A DNA stretch of 25,609 nt from JADLGL01 sp964611195. GTDB taxonomy: Bacteria > Pseudomonadota > Alphaproteobacteria > Rhizobiales > Kaistiaceae. The DNA lies in contig CAZSXA010000011.1 in the NCBI GenBank assembly GCA_964611195.1, positions 1 to 25,609 on the forward strand. Reading direction: 5' to 3'. The notes beneath the pieces are model-generated. The model was not told the origin of the DNA. It saw nothing but the letters and a program-made list of their open reading frames with translations, and ran no database searches. Shown here piece after piece: positions 14,767 to 24,717 of this stretch. The number at the start of each line of letters is the position of its first letter. Within the stretch, counting starts at the first letter, position 1. The translations under genes were made by a program, and so were the position numbers.

Positions 14767-15039
14767 CTAGTCGTCGCCGAAACGGCCGGGGATGATCTGG
14801 CCGTCCTCCCCGATCTCGGCCGGAATATAGGGCGCCTCGGTATCGGCGCCCTCGAACGAGACGAGCACGACAAGGCCGATCACGACGGCCACTGCGCCGA
14901 TCGACGACATGATCGTGATCGCCCGGGTCGTCCAGTCCTCCGCGTTGCCGAAATTGCGGCGCGTGAAATAGAGATAGCCCGCATAGGCGGCAAAGGGGAC
15001 TAGGAAGAAGAGCGCGTTCAGCGCCAGGAGTCTGACCAT
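14767..15039 (-). CDS. DUF6111-type small membrane protein
   Basis: A 90-residue protein with two hydrophobic segments (about 3-22 and 42-62) and the C-terminal block APYIPAEIGEDGQIIPGRF. This fits the small alphaproteobacterial family I know as DUF6111, which is usually encoded just before the CCA tRNA nucleotidyltransferase, as here. No function is established. ATG 15039 has no clear ribosome site; a 10-codon mini-frame just upstream (from the ATG at 15069, M-Q-M-N-E-R-T-G-P-A) ends in TGATG overlapping this start, so reinitiation is possible. Confidence 0.75.
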   Translation of the reverse strand: MVRLLALNALFFLVPFAAYAGYLYFTRRNFGNAEDWTTRAITIMSSIGAVAVVIGLVVLVSFEGADTEAPYIPAEIGEDGQIIPGRFGDD

Positions 15040-15333
15040 CAGGCGGGACCGGTTCGTTCGTTCATCTGCATCGTTTCGCCGTCATTAGCCTCTAATCGTA
15101 AATGGACGGAACACGCCGAATGTGAAGAGGCGGCGTCCGCTCTGGGCACGGCCTCGGCCCGCCCCGGTGCTCCAGGCCTATCACAATCCTGCGACTCCAC
15201 GTGGCTGACCTGCCTCCGGTCATCGTATGTGCCACAGACAATGAGCTGGTTCGCGACCGGCTGACGGAACCGCCTGGGCCGTGGCATGGTTGCCCGACAA
15301 GCAGGTGGCAAACGCCTGAGTAGAGAGGACATC
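15040..15333. other. Divergent intergenic region between the DUF6111 gene and the MoxR operon
   Basis: About 294 nt that should hold the promoters of both divergent transcripts. I see no strong -35/-10 pair, no terminator and no convincing coding frame apart from the 10-codon mini-frame before DUF6111. The MoxR ribosome site AGAGAGG is at its right edge. Confidence 0.4.
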
Positions 15334-16347
<1,014 letters not shown>

Positions 16348-16352
16348 TCGGA

Positions 16353-17258
16353 ATGGCGACACCCGACGGCGGAACCGACAAGGCGACACTCGCCGAGGCG
16401 CGCGGGCTCGCGGAGGCGATGCCCGCGCTGCTGGTCGAGGCGCGCCGCATCGCGTCGACCATCCTTTCCGGCTGGCACAGCCGCCGCCGGGCAGGACCGG
16501 GCGAGGCCTTCTGGCAGTTTCGGCCATTCGCTTCGGGCGAGCCGGCAGCAACGATCGACTGGCGCCGCTCGGCACGCGACGAGCATCTCTACGTCCGCGA
16601 ACGCGAATGGGAGGCAGCGCACACGGTGTGGCTGGCGCCGGACCTGTCCGCCTCGATGCGCTTCCGCTCGCGACTTGCGCCGATCGATAAGCAGGCCCGG
16701 ACGGTCGTGCTGACACTGGCTCTTGCCGAGTTGCTCGCCCGTGGCGGCGAGCGCGTCGGACTCCTCGGCGATGGACCGCCGGTGCTGTCGCGAAACGCCG
16801 CGGAGAAGATTGCGGGAGCCCTGCTCGGGGCTGGCGAGGAATGGCCGGACGCCCGCCAGCTCGGCCGCTTCTCCGAGCTGATCGTCATCGGCGATTTCCT
16901 CGACCCGATCGACGAGATCGAGAAGCGGCTCGACGCCGTTGCCGCCGCCGGTGCGCGCGCGCACCTCATCCAGGTCGTCGATCCGATCGAGGAGAGCTTC
17001 CCCTATACCGGACGCACCGAGTTCACCGATCCGGAGTCGGGCTATCGCCGGCTGATCGGCCGCGCCGAGTCGATCGCGCTCGAATACCGCCTCCGCCTCG
17101 GCGAGCGGCGCGACGTCCTCGTCGAGCGGTGCCGCCGTCTCGCCTGGACCTGGCTGATCCACCACACCGACCGCCCGCCGACCGAACTGCTGATGCAGCT
17201 CGCCGGCCGCCTTGCCGATCGCGGCGGCATTGAACGGCAGCCGGTCCGCGCCGCATGA
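16353..17258 (+). CDS. DUF58 domain-containing protein (vWA-like)
   Basis: A 301-residue protein. Residues about 38-110 carry the DUF58 signature: SRRRAGPGEAFWQFRPF, then ATIDWRRSARDEHLYVREREWE. LAPDLSASM (about 94-102) provides a D-x-S-x-S metal-ion (MIDAS) motif of the von Willebrand A fold, and IVIGDFLD lies where the second acidic MIDAS residue is expected. No signal peptide or membrane helix is evident, so it is probably cytosolic at the membrane face. DUF58 proteins nearly always follow a MoxR ATPase and are candidate clients. The stop overlaps the next start (ATGA). Confidence 0.92.
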   Translation: MATPDGGTDKATLAEARGLAEAMPALLVEARRIASTILSGWHSRRRAGPGEAFWQFRPFASGEPAATIDWRRSARDEHLYVREREWEAAHTVWLAPDLSASMRFRSRLAPIDKQARTVVLTLALAELLARGGERVGLLGDGPPVLSRNAAEKIAGALLGAGEEWPDARQLGRFSELIVIGDFLDPIDEIEKRLDAVAAAGARAHLIQVVDPIEESFPYTGRTEFTDPESGYRRLIGRAESIALEYRLRLGERRDVLVERCRRLAWTWLIHHTDRPPTELLMQLAGRLADRGGIERQPVRAA

Positions 17259-20020
17259 CCTTCGCAACCCCGGCCGTCCTGTTTGCGCTCGCCGCGCTGC
17301 CGGCGATCTGGTGGCTCCTCCGGCTGACGCCGGCGCGCCCGCGCGCGGAGGTTTTCCCGCCTGCACGAATTCTTGCCGAGATCGAGCACCGCGAGGAGAC
17401 CCCGGCGAACACGCCCTGGTGGCTCTTGCTTCTCCGGCTCGCCATCGCCGCGCTGATCATCGTCGCTCTCGCCGGACCGTCGATCGCGCCGGCTGGCGAC
17501 GATGCACCGGGCGACGGCCCGCTGCTGATCGTCATCGACAATTCCTGGCCGGCGGCGCGCGACTGGGACGCTCATCGCGACACGGCACTGGCACTGGCCC
17601 AGAGCGCCGAAACGGCCGATCGTCCCGTCGCACTCGTCGCGACCGCCGAAGGCGCCGGCCAGGTGATGGCGCCGGGCCGCGCCGATGCCGCCGTCGATCG
17701 CATCCGTTCGCTCGATCCGCGCCCCTACCCGCCGCAACACGAGGCGCTCCTGCCCCAGTTCGAGGCGACGCTCGCCGACACGGCGTTCGGCGCGGTCGCT
17801 TGGGTGTCGGACGGCCTCGCCCACCCCGCAACCGCCGAGCTGCGCGACCTGATCGCCGCCGAGATCGACGGGCCCGTCACGCTCTATCGCGCCGAGGATG
17901 CCGCCGTGCGCGCTCTGGAGCCGCCCGAAAACGCGTCGGACGCACTGACGGCAACGCTGGTTCGCTCCGCGGACGGCGGGCTCGACGACGGCACGGTGCT
18001 CGCCCGCGATCTTCGCGGACGCATCGTCGCCGAGGCGGCGTTCGCGTTTGCGGAGAACGACCTCGCCGCGACCGCCCGCTTCGAACTGCCGCAGGAGATC
18101 CGCAACGACATCGTGCGTCTCGAAATCGCCGGCGAGCGCACCGCCGGCGCCGTGCAACTGCTCGACGAGCGCTATCGCCGCCGCAGCGTCGGTGTCATCG
18201 GCGGCGATCCGGGCGATCAGCCGCTGCTCTCCCCGGAGTACTATCTCACGCGCGCCATCACGCCTTTCGCCGATCCGGTGGCGACGGGCAGCGATGTCGT
18301 TGCCGCCATCGATGACCTCGTCGCGAGCGGCACCTCGGTCATCGTCCTCGCCGACATCGGAACGCTGCCGGCCGACAGCGAGGCAACGCTCGCGGGCTGG
18401 ATCGAGAATGGCGGCACGCTGGTCCGCTTCGCCGGCCCCCGGCTTGCGTCCGGCGAGCCCGGGCTGATCCCGGTGCCGCTTCGGAGCGGCGGCCGCGTCA
18501 TCGGCGGCACCCTTTCCTGGGAGGAACCGCAACCTCTGGGGCCGTTTCCGGAGGACGGCCCGTTTGCGGGGCTCGCCGTTCCGGGCGACGTCACCATCGA
18601 TACGCAGGTCCTTGCCGAGCCGAGCGCTTCGCTCGTCGACCGCAGCTGGGCGGTGCTCGCCGACGGCACGCCTCTCGTCACCGCCGCGGATCAGGGCGAA
18701 GGGCGCATCATCCTCTTTCACGTCACAGCCGACCCGGAATGGTCGAACCTTCCGCTGTCGGGCGTGTTCGTGGAAATGCTGCAACGCATCACGCAACTCG
18801 CCAACGCCCCGGCCGAAGCGCGGAACACAACGAACGCCCTGGCGCCCTATCAGGTGCTTGACGGCGCCGGCCGCCTGGTCGAGCCGGGCGACGCGGTCGA
18901 GCCGCTGCCGGGCGACGCCACGGCGATGCCGGGCCCGACCAGCCCGCCGGGGCTTTATGGCGACGAGAACGGCTTCCGGGCCTTCAATCTGATCCCGGAA
19001 GACGTCGTTCTGCAGCCGATCGACGGCATTGCCGGAGATGCCACGCTTGCGCCGCTCGCCGGCGAGGAACGCGTCGAGATCGCCCCCTGGCTGTTCGCAG
19101 CGGCGCTGGTGCTGTTCCTCCTCGACACGGCGGCGGTCATCTGGATCGTCGGAGGCAACGCCACGCGCCGCGCCGAGGCAACCGCCGCCATCTCAGCACT
19201 GATTCTTGTTCTGCCGATACTCGGCGACCCGGCATCGGCGCAGGACGAACTCAGCGAGTCCGACCGCTTTGCGCAGAACGCGGCCAACAACACCACCCTC
19301 GCCTATGTCGTCACCGGCGACGAAACATCGGACGAGATCGCCCGCGCCGGCCTCAACGGTCTTTCCTGGATCCTTCGTCAGCGCACCGCCTTCGAGCCGG
19401 CCGAGCCCATCGGCGTCGACATCGCCGACGACGAACTCGCCTTCTTCCCGCTGCTCTATTGGCGCGTCGCGCCGCAATCGCCGATGCCCGACGACGAGGC
19501 GATGGCGCGTCTCGATGCCTATATGCGCGCCGGCGGCATCGTCCTCTTCGACACCGCCGACCAGCTCGAGCGCGACGCCACGGCCCTCCTCCAGTCGAAC
19601 ACCGCCGCGGGTGAGAGATTGCAGGCGATGCTGTCGGGGCTCGACATCCCGCCGCTCGAACCGGTGCCGGCGGACCATGTCCTCACCCAGAGCTACTACA
19701 TCCTGCCGAGCTTCCCGGGCCGCTATGCCGGCGGCGAGTTCTGGGTGGAGGTGCTTCCCGAGCCGACCGAAAACGATATCGGCCGCCCGGCCCGCCCCAC
19801 CGACGACGTCAGCCCGATCATGGTCACCAGCAACGATCTCGCCGGGGCCTGGGCAATCAGCGACAGCGGAGCGTTCCTGTTTCCCGTCTCGGCCACCGAC
19901 CCGCGGCAGCGCGAGCTTGCTTTCCGCGCCGGCGTCAACGTCGTGATGTATGCGCTGACCGGAAACTACAAGACCGACCAGGTCCACGTGCCGGACCTCC
20001 TCGACCGGCTGGGGCAGTAG
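17255..20020 (+). CDS. DUF4159 / BatA-like large membrane protein
   Basis: A 921-residue membrane protein. Residues 1-80 are the BatA/aerotolerance N-terminal module: TM helix about 5-22, PPARIL near 41-46, TM helix about 56-78. Residues about 88-300 are a vWA-like region whose MIDAS reads D-N-S-W-P instead of D-x-S-x-S, so it is probably degenerate. From about 310 (VGVIGGDPGDQPLLSPEYYL) comes a glutamine-amidotransferase-like region. Two helices at about 611-632 and 643-660 precede a C-terminal DUF4159 domain (about 678-915) with LAYVVTGDE, GLSWILRQRTAFEP and AGGIVLFDTAD. Such proteins accompany MoxR/DUF58 pairs in alphaproteobacteria; the function is unknown, with links to aerotolerance and envelope integrity inferred from Bat homologues. 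The start overlaps the DUF58 stop. Confidence 0.9.
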   Translation: MTFATPAVLFALAALPAIWWLLRLTPARPRAEVFPPARILAEIEHREETPANTPWWLLLLRLAIAALIIVALAGPSIAPAGDDAPGDGPLLIVIDNSWPAARDWDAHRDTALALAQSAETADRPVALVATAEGAGQVMAPGRADAAVDRIRSLDPRPYPPQHEALLPQFEATLADTAFGAVAWVSDGLAHPATAELRDLIAAEIDGPVTLYRAEDAAVRALEPPENASDALTATLVRSADGGLDDGTVLARDLRGRIVAEAAFAFAENDLAATARFELPQEIRNDIVRLEIAGERTAGAVQLLDERYRRRSVGVIGGDPGDQPLLSPEYYLTRAITPFADPVATGSDVVAAIDDLVASGTSVIVLADIGTLPADSEATLAGWIENGGTLVRFAGPRLASGEPGLIPVPLRSGGRVIGGTLSWEEPQPLGPFPEDGPFAGLAVPGDVTIDTQVLAEPSASLVDRSWAVLADGTPLVTAADQGEGRIILFHVTADPEWSNLPLSGVFVEMLQRITQLANAPAEARNTTNALAPYQVLDGAGRLVEPGDAVEPLPGDATAMPGPTSPPGLYGDENGFRAFNLIPEDVVLQPIDGIAGDATLAPLAGEERVEIAPWLFAAALVLFLLDTAAVIWIVGGNATRRAEATAAISALILVLPILGDPASAQDELSESDRFAQNAANNTTLAYVVTGDETSDEIARAGLNGLSWILRQRTAFEPAEPIGVDIADDELAFFPLLYWRVAPQSPMPDDEAMARLDAYMRAGGIVLFDTADQLERDATALLQSNTAAGERLQAMLSGLDIPPLEPVPADHVLTQSYYILPSFPGRYAGGEFWVEVLPEPTENDIGRPARPTDDVSPIMVTSNDLAGAWAISDSGAFLFPVSATDPRQRELAFRAGVNVVMYALTGNYKTDQVHVPDLLDRLGQ

Positions 20021-20033
20021 CGATGGGGCGCGT

Positions 20034-22091
20034 ATGACCTGGTCGCTCGACTTCACGCCGGTGGTGCCAGTAGCCCTGATCGCGGTCCTTGCGATTGCCG
20101 CAGTGGTGCTCGTCGGGCTGGCGATCGCGCGCGGGCTCCCGGCCGCGTGGCTGCGTGCCCTGGCGCTTGTCGCGCTCACCATCGCGCTCGCCAATCCGGT
20201 CGCCGTCTCGGAGGAACGCGATCCGCTGCCGACGACCGTCGCCCTTGTCGTCGATCGCAGCGCGAGCCAGGCGATGGAGGACAGAACCGCCGAAGCGGAC
20301 CGTGCCGCCGCGCATCTTGAGGCCGAGATCGCCACGATCGACGGCGTCGAGGTCCGCCTCGTCGAGGCCGAACAGGGCGCGGCTGCCGACGGCACCGAAC
20401 TCTTCGCAGCCGCCAACAACGCGCTTTCCGACGTCGCCCCGGGCCAGGTCGGCGGCGTCATCATGGTGACGGATGGCCAGGTCCACGACGCGCCGGAGAC
20501 GGTCGAGGCCCTCGGCGGCGCGCCCGTCCACGCCCTCGTCACCGGCCGCGACGACGAGGTCGATCGTCGCATCGAGATCGAGGCGGCGCCGCGCTTCGGC
20601 ATCGTCGACGAGCCGCAGACGATCACCTATCGCGTCGTCGATGTCGGCGGAGAGACCGGCCAGCCGATCGCGGTCGAGATCTACGAGGATGGCGAGCTGC
20701 TTGGCTTCGACACGGCGACCGTCGGCGCCGAGGAGACCTACAACATCGTCGTCCCGCATGGCGGCAGGGTCGTCTACGAATTCGTCGCCGGAGGGCTCGA
20801 GAACGAACTCACCGACGTCAACAACTCCGCCGTTGTCGAACTCGACGGCATCCGCGAGAACCTTCGCGTCCTCCTCGTCTCCGGCGAACCCCATGCCGGC
20901 GAGCGCGTCTGGCGGAACCTCCTGAAGTCGGACACGTCAGTCGATCTCATCCATTTCACGATCCTGCGTCCGCCGGACAAGATCGACATCACGCCGCGCG
21001 AGGAACTGGCGCTGATCGCCTTCCCGACCCGCGAGCTCTTCTCCGAGTCGCTCGACGATTTCGACCTCCTGATCTTCGATCGCTATCAGGAGCAGGGCGC
21101 CCTGCCCTGGGTCTATTTCGACAACATGGTCCGCTACGTCGAGAATGGCGGCGCGCTGCTCGTCGCCGCCGGACCCGACGACGCCGGCCCGACCTCGATC
21201 TACGCCACCAATCTCGCGAGCGTCCTGCCGGTGACGCCGACCGGCGAGATGCTGGAGACGCCCTATTACGCGACGGTCAACGAACTCGGCACCCGCCATC
21301 CGGTAACGCGCGACCTCGCCGGCGCCACGGAGGACCCCCCGGCCTGGAGCCGCTGGTTCCGCATTGCCGAAGCGGTCGATCCGGTCGGCGACGTCATCAT
21401 GGAAGGCCCGGACGAAAGGCCGCTCCTGGTGCTCGGCCACGAAGGCGAAGGCCGGGTCGCGATGCTTCTATCCGATCACGCCTGGCTGTGGGCACGCGAC
21501 TATGAGGGCGGCGGCCCGCATGTCGATCTTCTGCGCCGCGTCGCGCACTGGTTGATGAAGGAGCCCGACCTCGAGGAGGAAGCGCTCCGCGCCGAGGCCG
21601 AGGCCGGGCTGATCACCATCGAGCGCCAGACGATGGGCGCCGAGATCGGCCCCGTGATCCTTCGCTCTCCGCTCGGCGAGGAGCAGCAGGTGGACCTCGA
21701 CCGGGTCGAGGACGGGCTGTGGCGGACGACGATCGATGCCGGCGAACTCGGGCTGTGGCGGCTGGCGCAGGACGGCCATGTCGCGGTCGTCCATGTCGGG
21801 CCGCCCAACCCGCGCGAATATGTCGACCCGATTTCCACGGAGGAGGTCCTCGGCCCACTGGTCGAGGCCTCCAACGGCCACATCGCGAGGGCTGGCGCGG
21901 ATGACGGGCTGCCGCGCGTCGAGGCGGTGAGCGGGGGCAGCAATTATGGCGGCGGCAACTGGCTCGGCATCCGCATGACGGAGGCCTCGATCCTCACCGG
22001 CATTGACCGCTATCCGTTGCTTGCCGGATTCCTAGGCCTCGCGCTGTTGGCCGGCCTTCTGGCCGCCACCTGGTTCCGCGAGGGCCGCTAA
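20034..22091 (+). CDS. Membrane protein with vWA and glutamine-amidotransferase-like regions
   Basis: A 685-residue protein, last in the MoxR operon, 13 nt after the DUF4159 gene. Two N-terminal helices (about 9-30 and 38-55) are followed by a vWA region whose MIDAS is intact: VVDRSASQ (about 75-82), with VTDG later. A beta-rich segment (about 180-275) precedes a class I glutamine-amidotransferase-like fold starting at RVLLVSGEPHAGERVW, with ENGGALLVAAGP around 365-376. No catalytic Cys of an amidotransferase is evident, so this is probably a structural fold. A C-terminal helix (about 660-678) ends in FREGR. The large middle part is probably periplasmic. Its stop codon overlaps that of the convergent GNAT gene, leaving no room for a terminator. 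Confidence 0.88.
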   Translation: MTWSLDFTPVVPVALIAVLAIAAVVLVGLAIARGLPAAWLRALALVALTIALANPVAVSEERDPLPTTVALVVDRSASQAMEDRTAEADRAAAHLEAEIATIDGVEVRLVEAEQGAAADGTELFAAANNALSDVAPGQVGGVIMVTDGQVHDAPETVEALGGAPVHALVTGRDDEVDRRIEIEAAPRFGIVDEPQTITYRVVDVGGETGQPIAVEIYEDGELLGFDTATVGAEETYNIVVPHGGRVVYEFVAGGLENELTDVNNSAVVELDGIRENLRVLLVSGEPHAGERVWRNLLKSDTSVDLIHFTILRPPDKIDITPREELALIAFPTRELFSESLDDFDLLIFDRYQEQGALPWVYFDNMVRYVENGGALLVAAGPDDAGPTSIYATNLASVLPVTPTGEMLETPYYATVNELGTRHPVTRDLAGATEDPPAWSRWFRIAEAVDPVGDVIMEGPDERPLLVLGHEGEGRVAMLLSDHAWLWARDYEGGGPHVDLLRRVAHWLMKEPDLEEEALRAEAEAGLITIERQTMGAEIGPVILRSPLGEEQQVDLDRVEDGLWRTTIDAGELGLWRLAQDGHVAVVHVGPPNPREYVDPISTEEVLGPLVEASNGHIARAGADDGLPRVEAVSGGSNYGGGNWLGIRMTEASILTGIDRYPLLAGFLGLALLAGLLAATWFREGR

Positions 22092-22594
22092 TCCGCCGCC
22101 GGGAGCGCCAGGCCGGAAAGGCCTTCCGCCGCGCCGGCGTCGAGCTCGGCCACGAGAATCCGCGCCGGATCGGCCGGACCGGGAAGCTTCACCGCACCGA
22201 GCGGCTCGATCGCCTTGAACCCCAGCGGGCCGTAATAGGATTCGTCACCCACAAGGATGACCAACGCATGCCCGGCGTCGGCCGCCGCGGCGACAGCGGT
22301 CCGTACCAGCGCCTTGCCGCAGCCCCTGTCCTTCCATCCCGGATCGACCACCAGCGGTCCGAGGAGCAGTGCCGCCTTCTCGCCGATCCGCATCCGCGTC
22401 ATCCGCACCGAGCCGATCGCCACACCGTCGGCCTCGCCGACAAAGGCCAGCGACGGCTCGTGCGCCCTGCCCTCGCGCAACCGGTAGGCCGATCGCGCGT
22501 AGCGGCCCGGGCCGAACGCCTTGTCGTTGAGCGCGTCGATGGCGGCGGTATCGCCGGTTCGCTCGGGGCGGATCGTAAAGGCGGGGCCGTTCAT
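22088..22594 (-). CDS. GNAT-family N-acetyltransferase (YhbS-like)
   Basis: A 168-residue acetyl-CoA-dependent acetyltransferase. The pattern IRPERTGDTAAIDALNDKAFG, LRE....PSLAFVGE, GSVRMT, LLLGPLVVDPGWKDRGCGKALVRTAV (the acetyl-CoA pyrophosphate loop, here R-G-C-G-K) and YYGPLGFKAI is that of the COG3153 (YhbS-type) branch. The substrate is unknown. ATG 22594 is chosen because homology starts there; GGAGG lies a little far upstream (13 nt). It is convergent with the MoxR operon and overlaps its last stop codon by 4 nt, and divergent from the glutathionyl-hydroquinone reductase. Confidence 0.9.
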   Translation of the reverse strand: MNGPAFTIRPERTGDTAAIDALNDKAFGPGRYARSAYRLREGRAHEPSLAFVGEADGVAIGSVRMTRMRIGEKAALLLGPLVVDPGWKDRGCGKALVRTAVAAAADAGHALVILVGDESYYGPLGFKAIEPLGAVKLPGPADPARILVAELDAGAAEGLSGLALPAAD

Positions 22595-22689
22595 CGACGG
22601 GCGTTTTCCTCCGGTGGCGGCGCCCGTTAGCACGCGCTCCACGGCCGGTCGAGGGCATCCGGGGTTGCGCGGCTCGCGTATCCCCTTAT

Positions 22690-22708
22690 GTCGGCCGCAC
22701 GGGCCGAC
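22690..22708. promoter_or_regulatory. 19-bp inverted repeat upstream of the hydroquinone reductase gene
   Basis: GTCGGCC-GCACG-GGCCGAC is a perfect 7+7 dyad with a 5-nt centre, placed 40 nt before ATG 22748 in the divergent gap with the GNAT gene. It could be a repressor operator or an mRNA hairpin in the leader; I cannot assign a regulator. Confidence 0.4.
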
Positions 22709-22747
22709 GGTGCCATCACCGCCTTTCAAGCCACCAGGGAGCAGATC

Positions 22748-23734
22748 ATGGGTCTTCTCGTTGACGGGGTCTGGACCACCGACGACGACTACTTCAAGGG
22801 TGACAAGTCCGGCCATTTCCAGCGGAACCGGACGAGCTTCCGCAACTGGGTGACGCCCGACGGGGAAGCAGGACCAACCGGCGACGGCGGCTTCAGGGCC
22901 GAACCCGGGCGCTATCACCTCTACGTCTCCTATGCCTGCCCCTGGGCGCATCGGACGCTGATCTTCCGCGCCCTGAAGAACCTCGAAGACGTCATCTCGC
23001 TGTCGGTGGTCGACTATCATCTCGGCGAGAATGGCTGGTTCTTCTCCGAACGCGACGGGGCAATCCCGGACAGTGTCAACGGCGCGGAGTTCCTGCACCA
23101 GGTCTACGCGAAGGCAAAGGCGGACTACACGGGACGCGTCACGGTCCCGGTTCTGTGGGACCGGGAAACCGACACGATCGTGTCGAACGAATCGGCTGAA
23201 ATCATCCGCATGCTCGACACCGCCTTCGACTCATTCACCGACGTCCGGATCGACGCCTACCCCGAGGCATTGCGGACCGAGATCGACGAAATCAACGCCC
23301 GCATCTATCGCTTCGTGAACAACGGGGTCTATCGCTGCGGCTTCGCCGGTACCCAGGAAGCCTACAACGATGCCTTCAGGTCGCTGTTCGAGACGCTCGA
23401 CGACGTCGAGGAGCGGCTCGCTCAGCACCGCTATCTCGTCGGCTCGCCGCGACCCACGGAGGCCGACTGGCGACTATTCACCACGCTCGTCCGGTTTGAC
23501 CCGGTCTACTATGTGCATTTCAAATGCAACCAGCGCCGGATTGCCGACTATCCGAACCTTTCCAACTACCTGCGGGACCTCTATCAAACCCCGAAGGTGA
23601 GCGAGACGGTGAACATGCACCACATCAAGCAGCACTATTACGGCAGCCACGACGTCATTAATCCGCGCCTCATCGTGCCGCTCGGCCCCGAACTCGACTA
23701 CGGTGCCCCTCACGATCGCGAAAGGCTCAACTGA
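22748..23734 (+). CDS. Glutathionyl-hydroquinone reductase (YqjG/PcpF, Xi-class GST)
   Basis: A 328-residue enzyme that removes glutathione from glutathionyl-hydroquinones, using a Cys nucleophile. The signature YACPWAHRT (residues 62-70; Cys64 catalytic) is exact. The family blocks W.....Y...D..G.F.R....FR.W near the N-terminus, TVPVLWDRET, IVSNESAEIIRM, FVNNGVYRCGFA, TEADWRLFTTLVRFDPVYYVHFKCN and MHHIKQHYYGSH are all present and length is normal. ATG 22748 has AGGGAG 6 nt upstream; the in-frame ATG at 22688 adds a leader that runs through the inverted repeat. It is followed at 31 nt by a metallophosphoesterase gene, possibly cotranscribed. Confidence 0.95.
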   Translation: MGLLVDGVWTTDDDYFKGDKSGHFQRNRTSFRNWVTPDGEAGPTGDGGFRAEPGRYHLYVSYACPWAHRTLIFRALKNLEDVISLSVVDYHLGENGWFFSERDGAIPDSVNGAEFLHQVYAKAKADYTGRVTVPVLWDRETDTIVSNESAEIIRMLDTAFDSFTDVRIDAYPEALRTEIDEINARIYRFVNNGVYRCGFAGTQEAYNDAFRSLFETLDDVEERLAQHRYLVGSPRPTEADWRLFTTLVRFDPVYYVHFKCNQRRIADYPNLSNYLRDLYQTPKVSETVNMHHIKQHYYGSHDVINPRLIVPLGPELDYGAPHDRERLN

Positions 23735-23735
23735 A

Positions 23736-23754
23736 GCCGGCCGTCCCGGCCGGC
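23736..23754 (+). terminator. GC-rich hairpin between the hydroquinone reductase and phosphoesterase genes
   Basis: GCCGGCC-GTCCC-GGCCGGC directly follows the stop codon: a perfect 7-bp stem with a 5-nt loop. It has no T-run, so it may protect the mRNA 3' end or attenuate transcription rather than terminate it. Confidence 0.35.
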
Positions 23755-23765
23755 CTCGCCAGCGG

Positions 23766-24656
23766 ATGTACACCCTCGCTCATCTTTCGGACCCGCATCT
23801 GGGGCCCCTTCCGCGCCCGCAGCTCAGCCAGCTGCTGTCGAAGCGGCTGATCGGTTATCTCAACTGGCAGAGCAATCGGTCGATGGCGCATCGCCCCGAG
23901 GTCACCGAAGCATTGGTGAAGGAGGTTCTCGCCACCGAGCCGGACCACATCGCCGTCACCGGCGATCTGGTGAACCTTGCCCTCCCCGACGAGATCGAGG
24001 CCGCCCGCCACTGGCTCGACCGGCTTGGCGATCCCCGACGCGTGACCGTGATTCCCGGCAATCACGACGCGTATGTGCCTGGGGCCCTCGCCCACACGCG
24101 GAAGGCCTGGCGAGATTTCATGATCGGCGACGAGGGTCCGGAGGCCGTGGTCTTCCCCTTCGTCCGCCATCGCGGCCCGCTTGCCATCATCGGCGTCAAC
24201 AGCGCCCGCGCCACGGCGCCGTTCATGGCCACTGGCCATCTCAGCGAGCGCCAGCTCGAAATGCTTCGCCTCGATCTTCGCCGCCAGCACCGCCATGGCA
24301 TGTTTCGCGTCGTGCTGATCCATCATCCGCCGGCACCGGAATCTGAAATCCGCACCCAGCGTCTCGTCGAGGCGAAGGAGTTCCTGACGGTGATCCGCGA
24401 GGAAGGCGCCGAGCTCGTGCTGCACGGCCACCTGCACTTCTCGTCGCTGGTCTTCGTCGAAGGCAGGCATGGCGACGTACCGGTCGTCGGCGTGCCGTCG
24501 GCGTCCAATCCGTCGGCAGGCCATCGCTCGGCAGCGTTCAATCTCTACCGGATCGGCGGCAAGCCGGGCACGTTCACCTGCCATATGACGTCGATCGGTT
24601 TCGGCGTGAACGGCGAAGGCGCCGGCCTCGTCGGCGAATGCCAGCTGCTCGGCTGA
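23766..24656 (+). CDS. Calcineurin-like metallophosphoesterase
   Basis: A 296-residue enzyme with the full dimetal phosphoesterase set: SDPHLG (D9, H11), TGDLVN (65-70), PGNHD (97-101), HHPP (186-189) and HGHLH (220-224). These give the Asp/His/Asn ligands of the calcineurin-like (Icc/CpdA-type) class III subgroup. No signal peptide is visible, so it is probably cytosolic. Whether the substrate is a cyclic nucleotide or another phosphoester cannot be told. ATG 23766 starts right at the domain, 31 nt after the preceding gene, with only a weak AGCGG before it. Confidence 0.9.
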   Translation: MYTLAHLSDPHLGPLPRPQLSQLLSKRLIGYLNWQSNRSMAHRPEVTEALVKEVLATEPDHIAVTGDLVNLALPDEIEAARHWLDRLGDPRRVTVIPGNHDAYVPGALAHTRKAWRDFMIGDEGPEAVVFPFVRHRGPLAIIGVNSARATAPFMATGHLSERQLEMLRLDLRRQHRHGMFRVVLIHHPPAPESEIRTQRLVEAKEFLTVIREEGAELVLHGHLHFSSLVFVEGRHGDVPVVGVPSASNPSAGHRSAAFNLYRIGGKPGTFTCHMTSIGFGVNGEGAGLVGECQLLG

Positions 24657-24661
24657 GGCGG

Positions 24662-24678
24662 CGGGCGAAGAACGCCCG
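24662..24678 (+). terminator. Possible weak terminator after the metallophosphoesterase gene
   Basis: CGGGCG-AAGAA-CGCCCG forms a perfect 6-bp stem a few bases after the stop codon. There is no T-run downstream, so intrinsic termination is doubtful. Confidence 0.35.
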
Positions 24679-24717
24679 GCAACCGATTCAAACGACTCGC
24701 CGTTCCGCCACCGCCGC

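Noticed and set aside
17042..18796. A 584-codon leftward open frame opposite the DUF58 and DUF4159 genes
   Set aside because: Antisense of well-supported coding sequence, with compositional bias typical of high-GC complementary frames.
19193..20626. A 477-codon leftward open frame across the DUF4159/vWA junction
   Set aside because: Antisense shadow crossing two sense genes; no domain recognisable.
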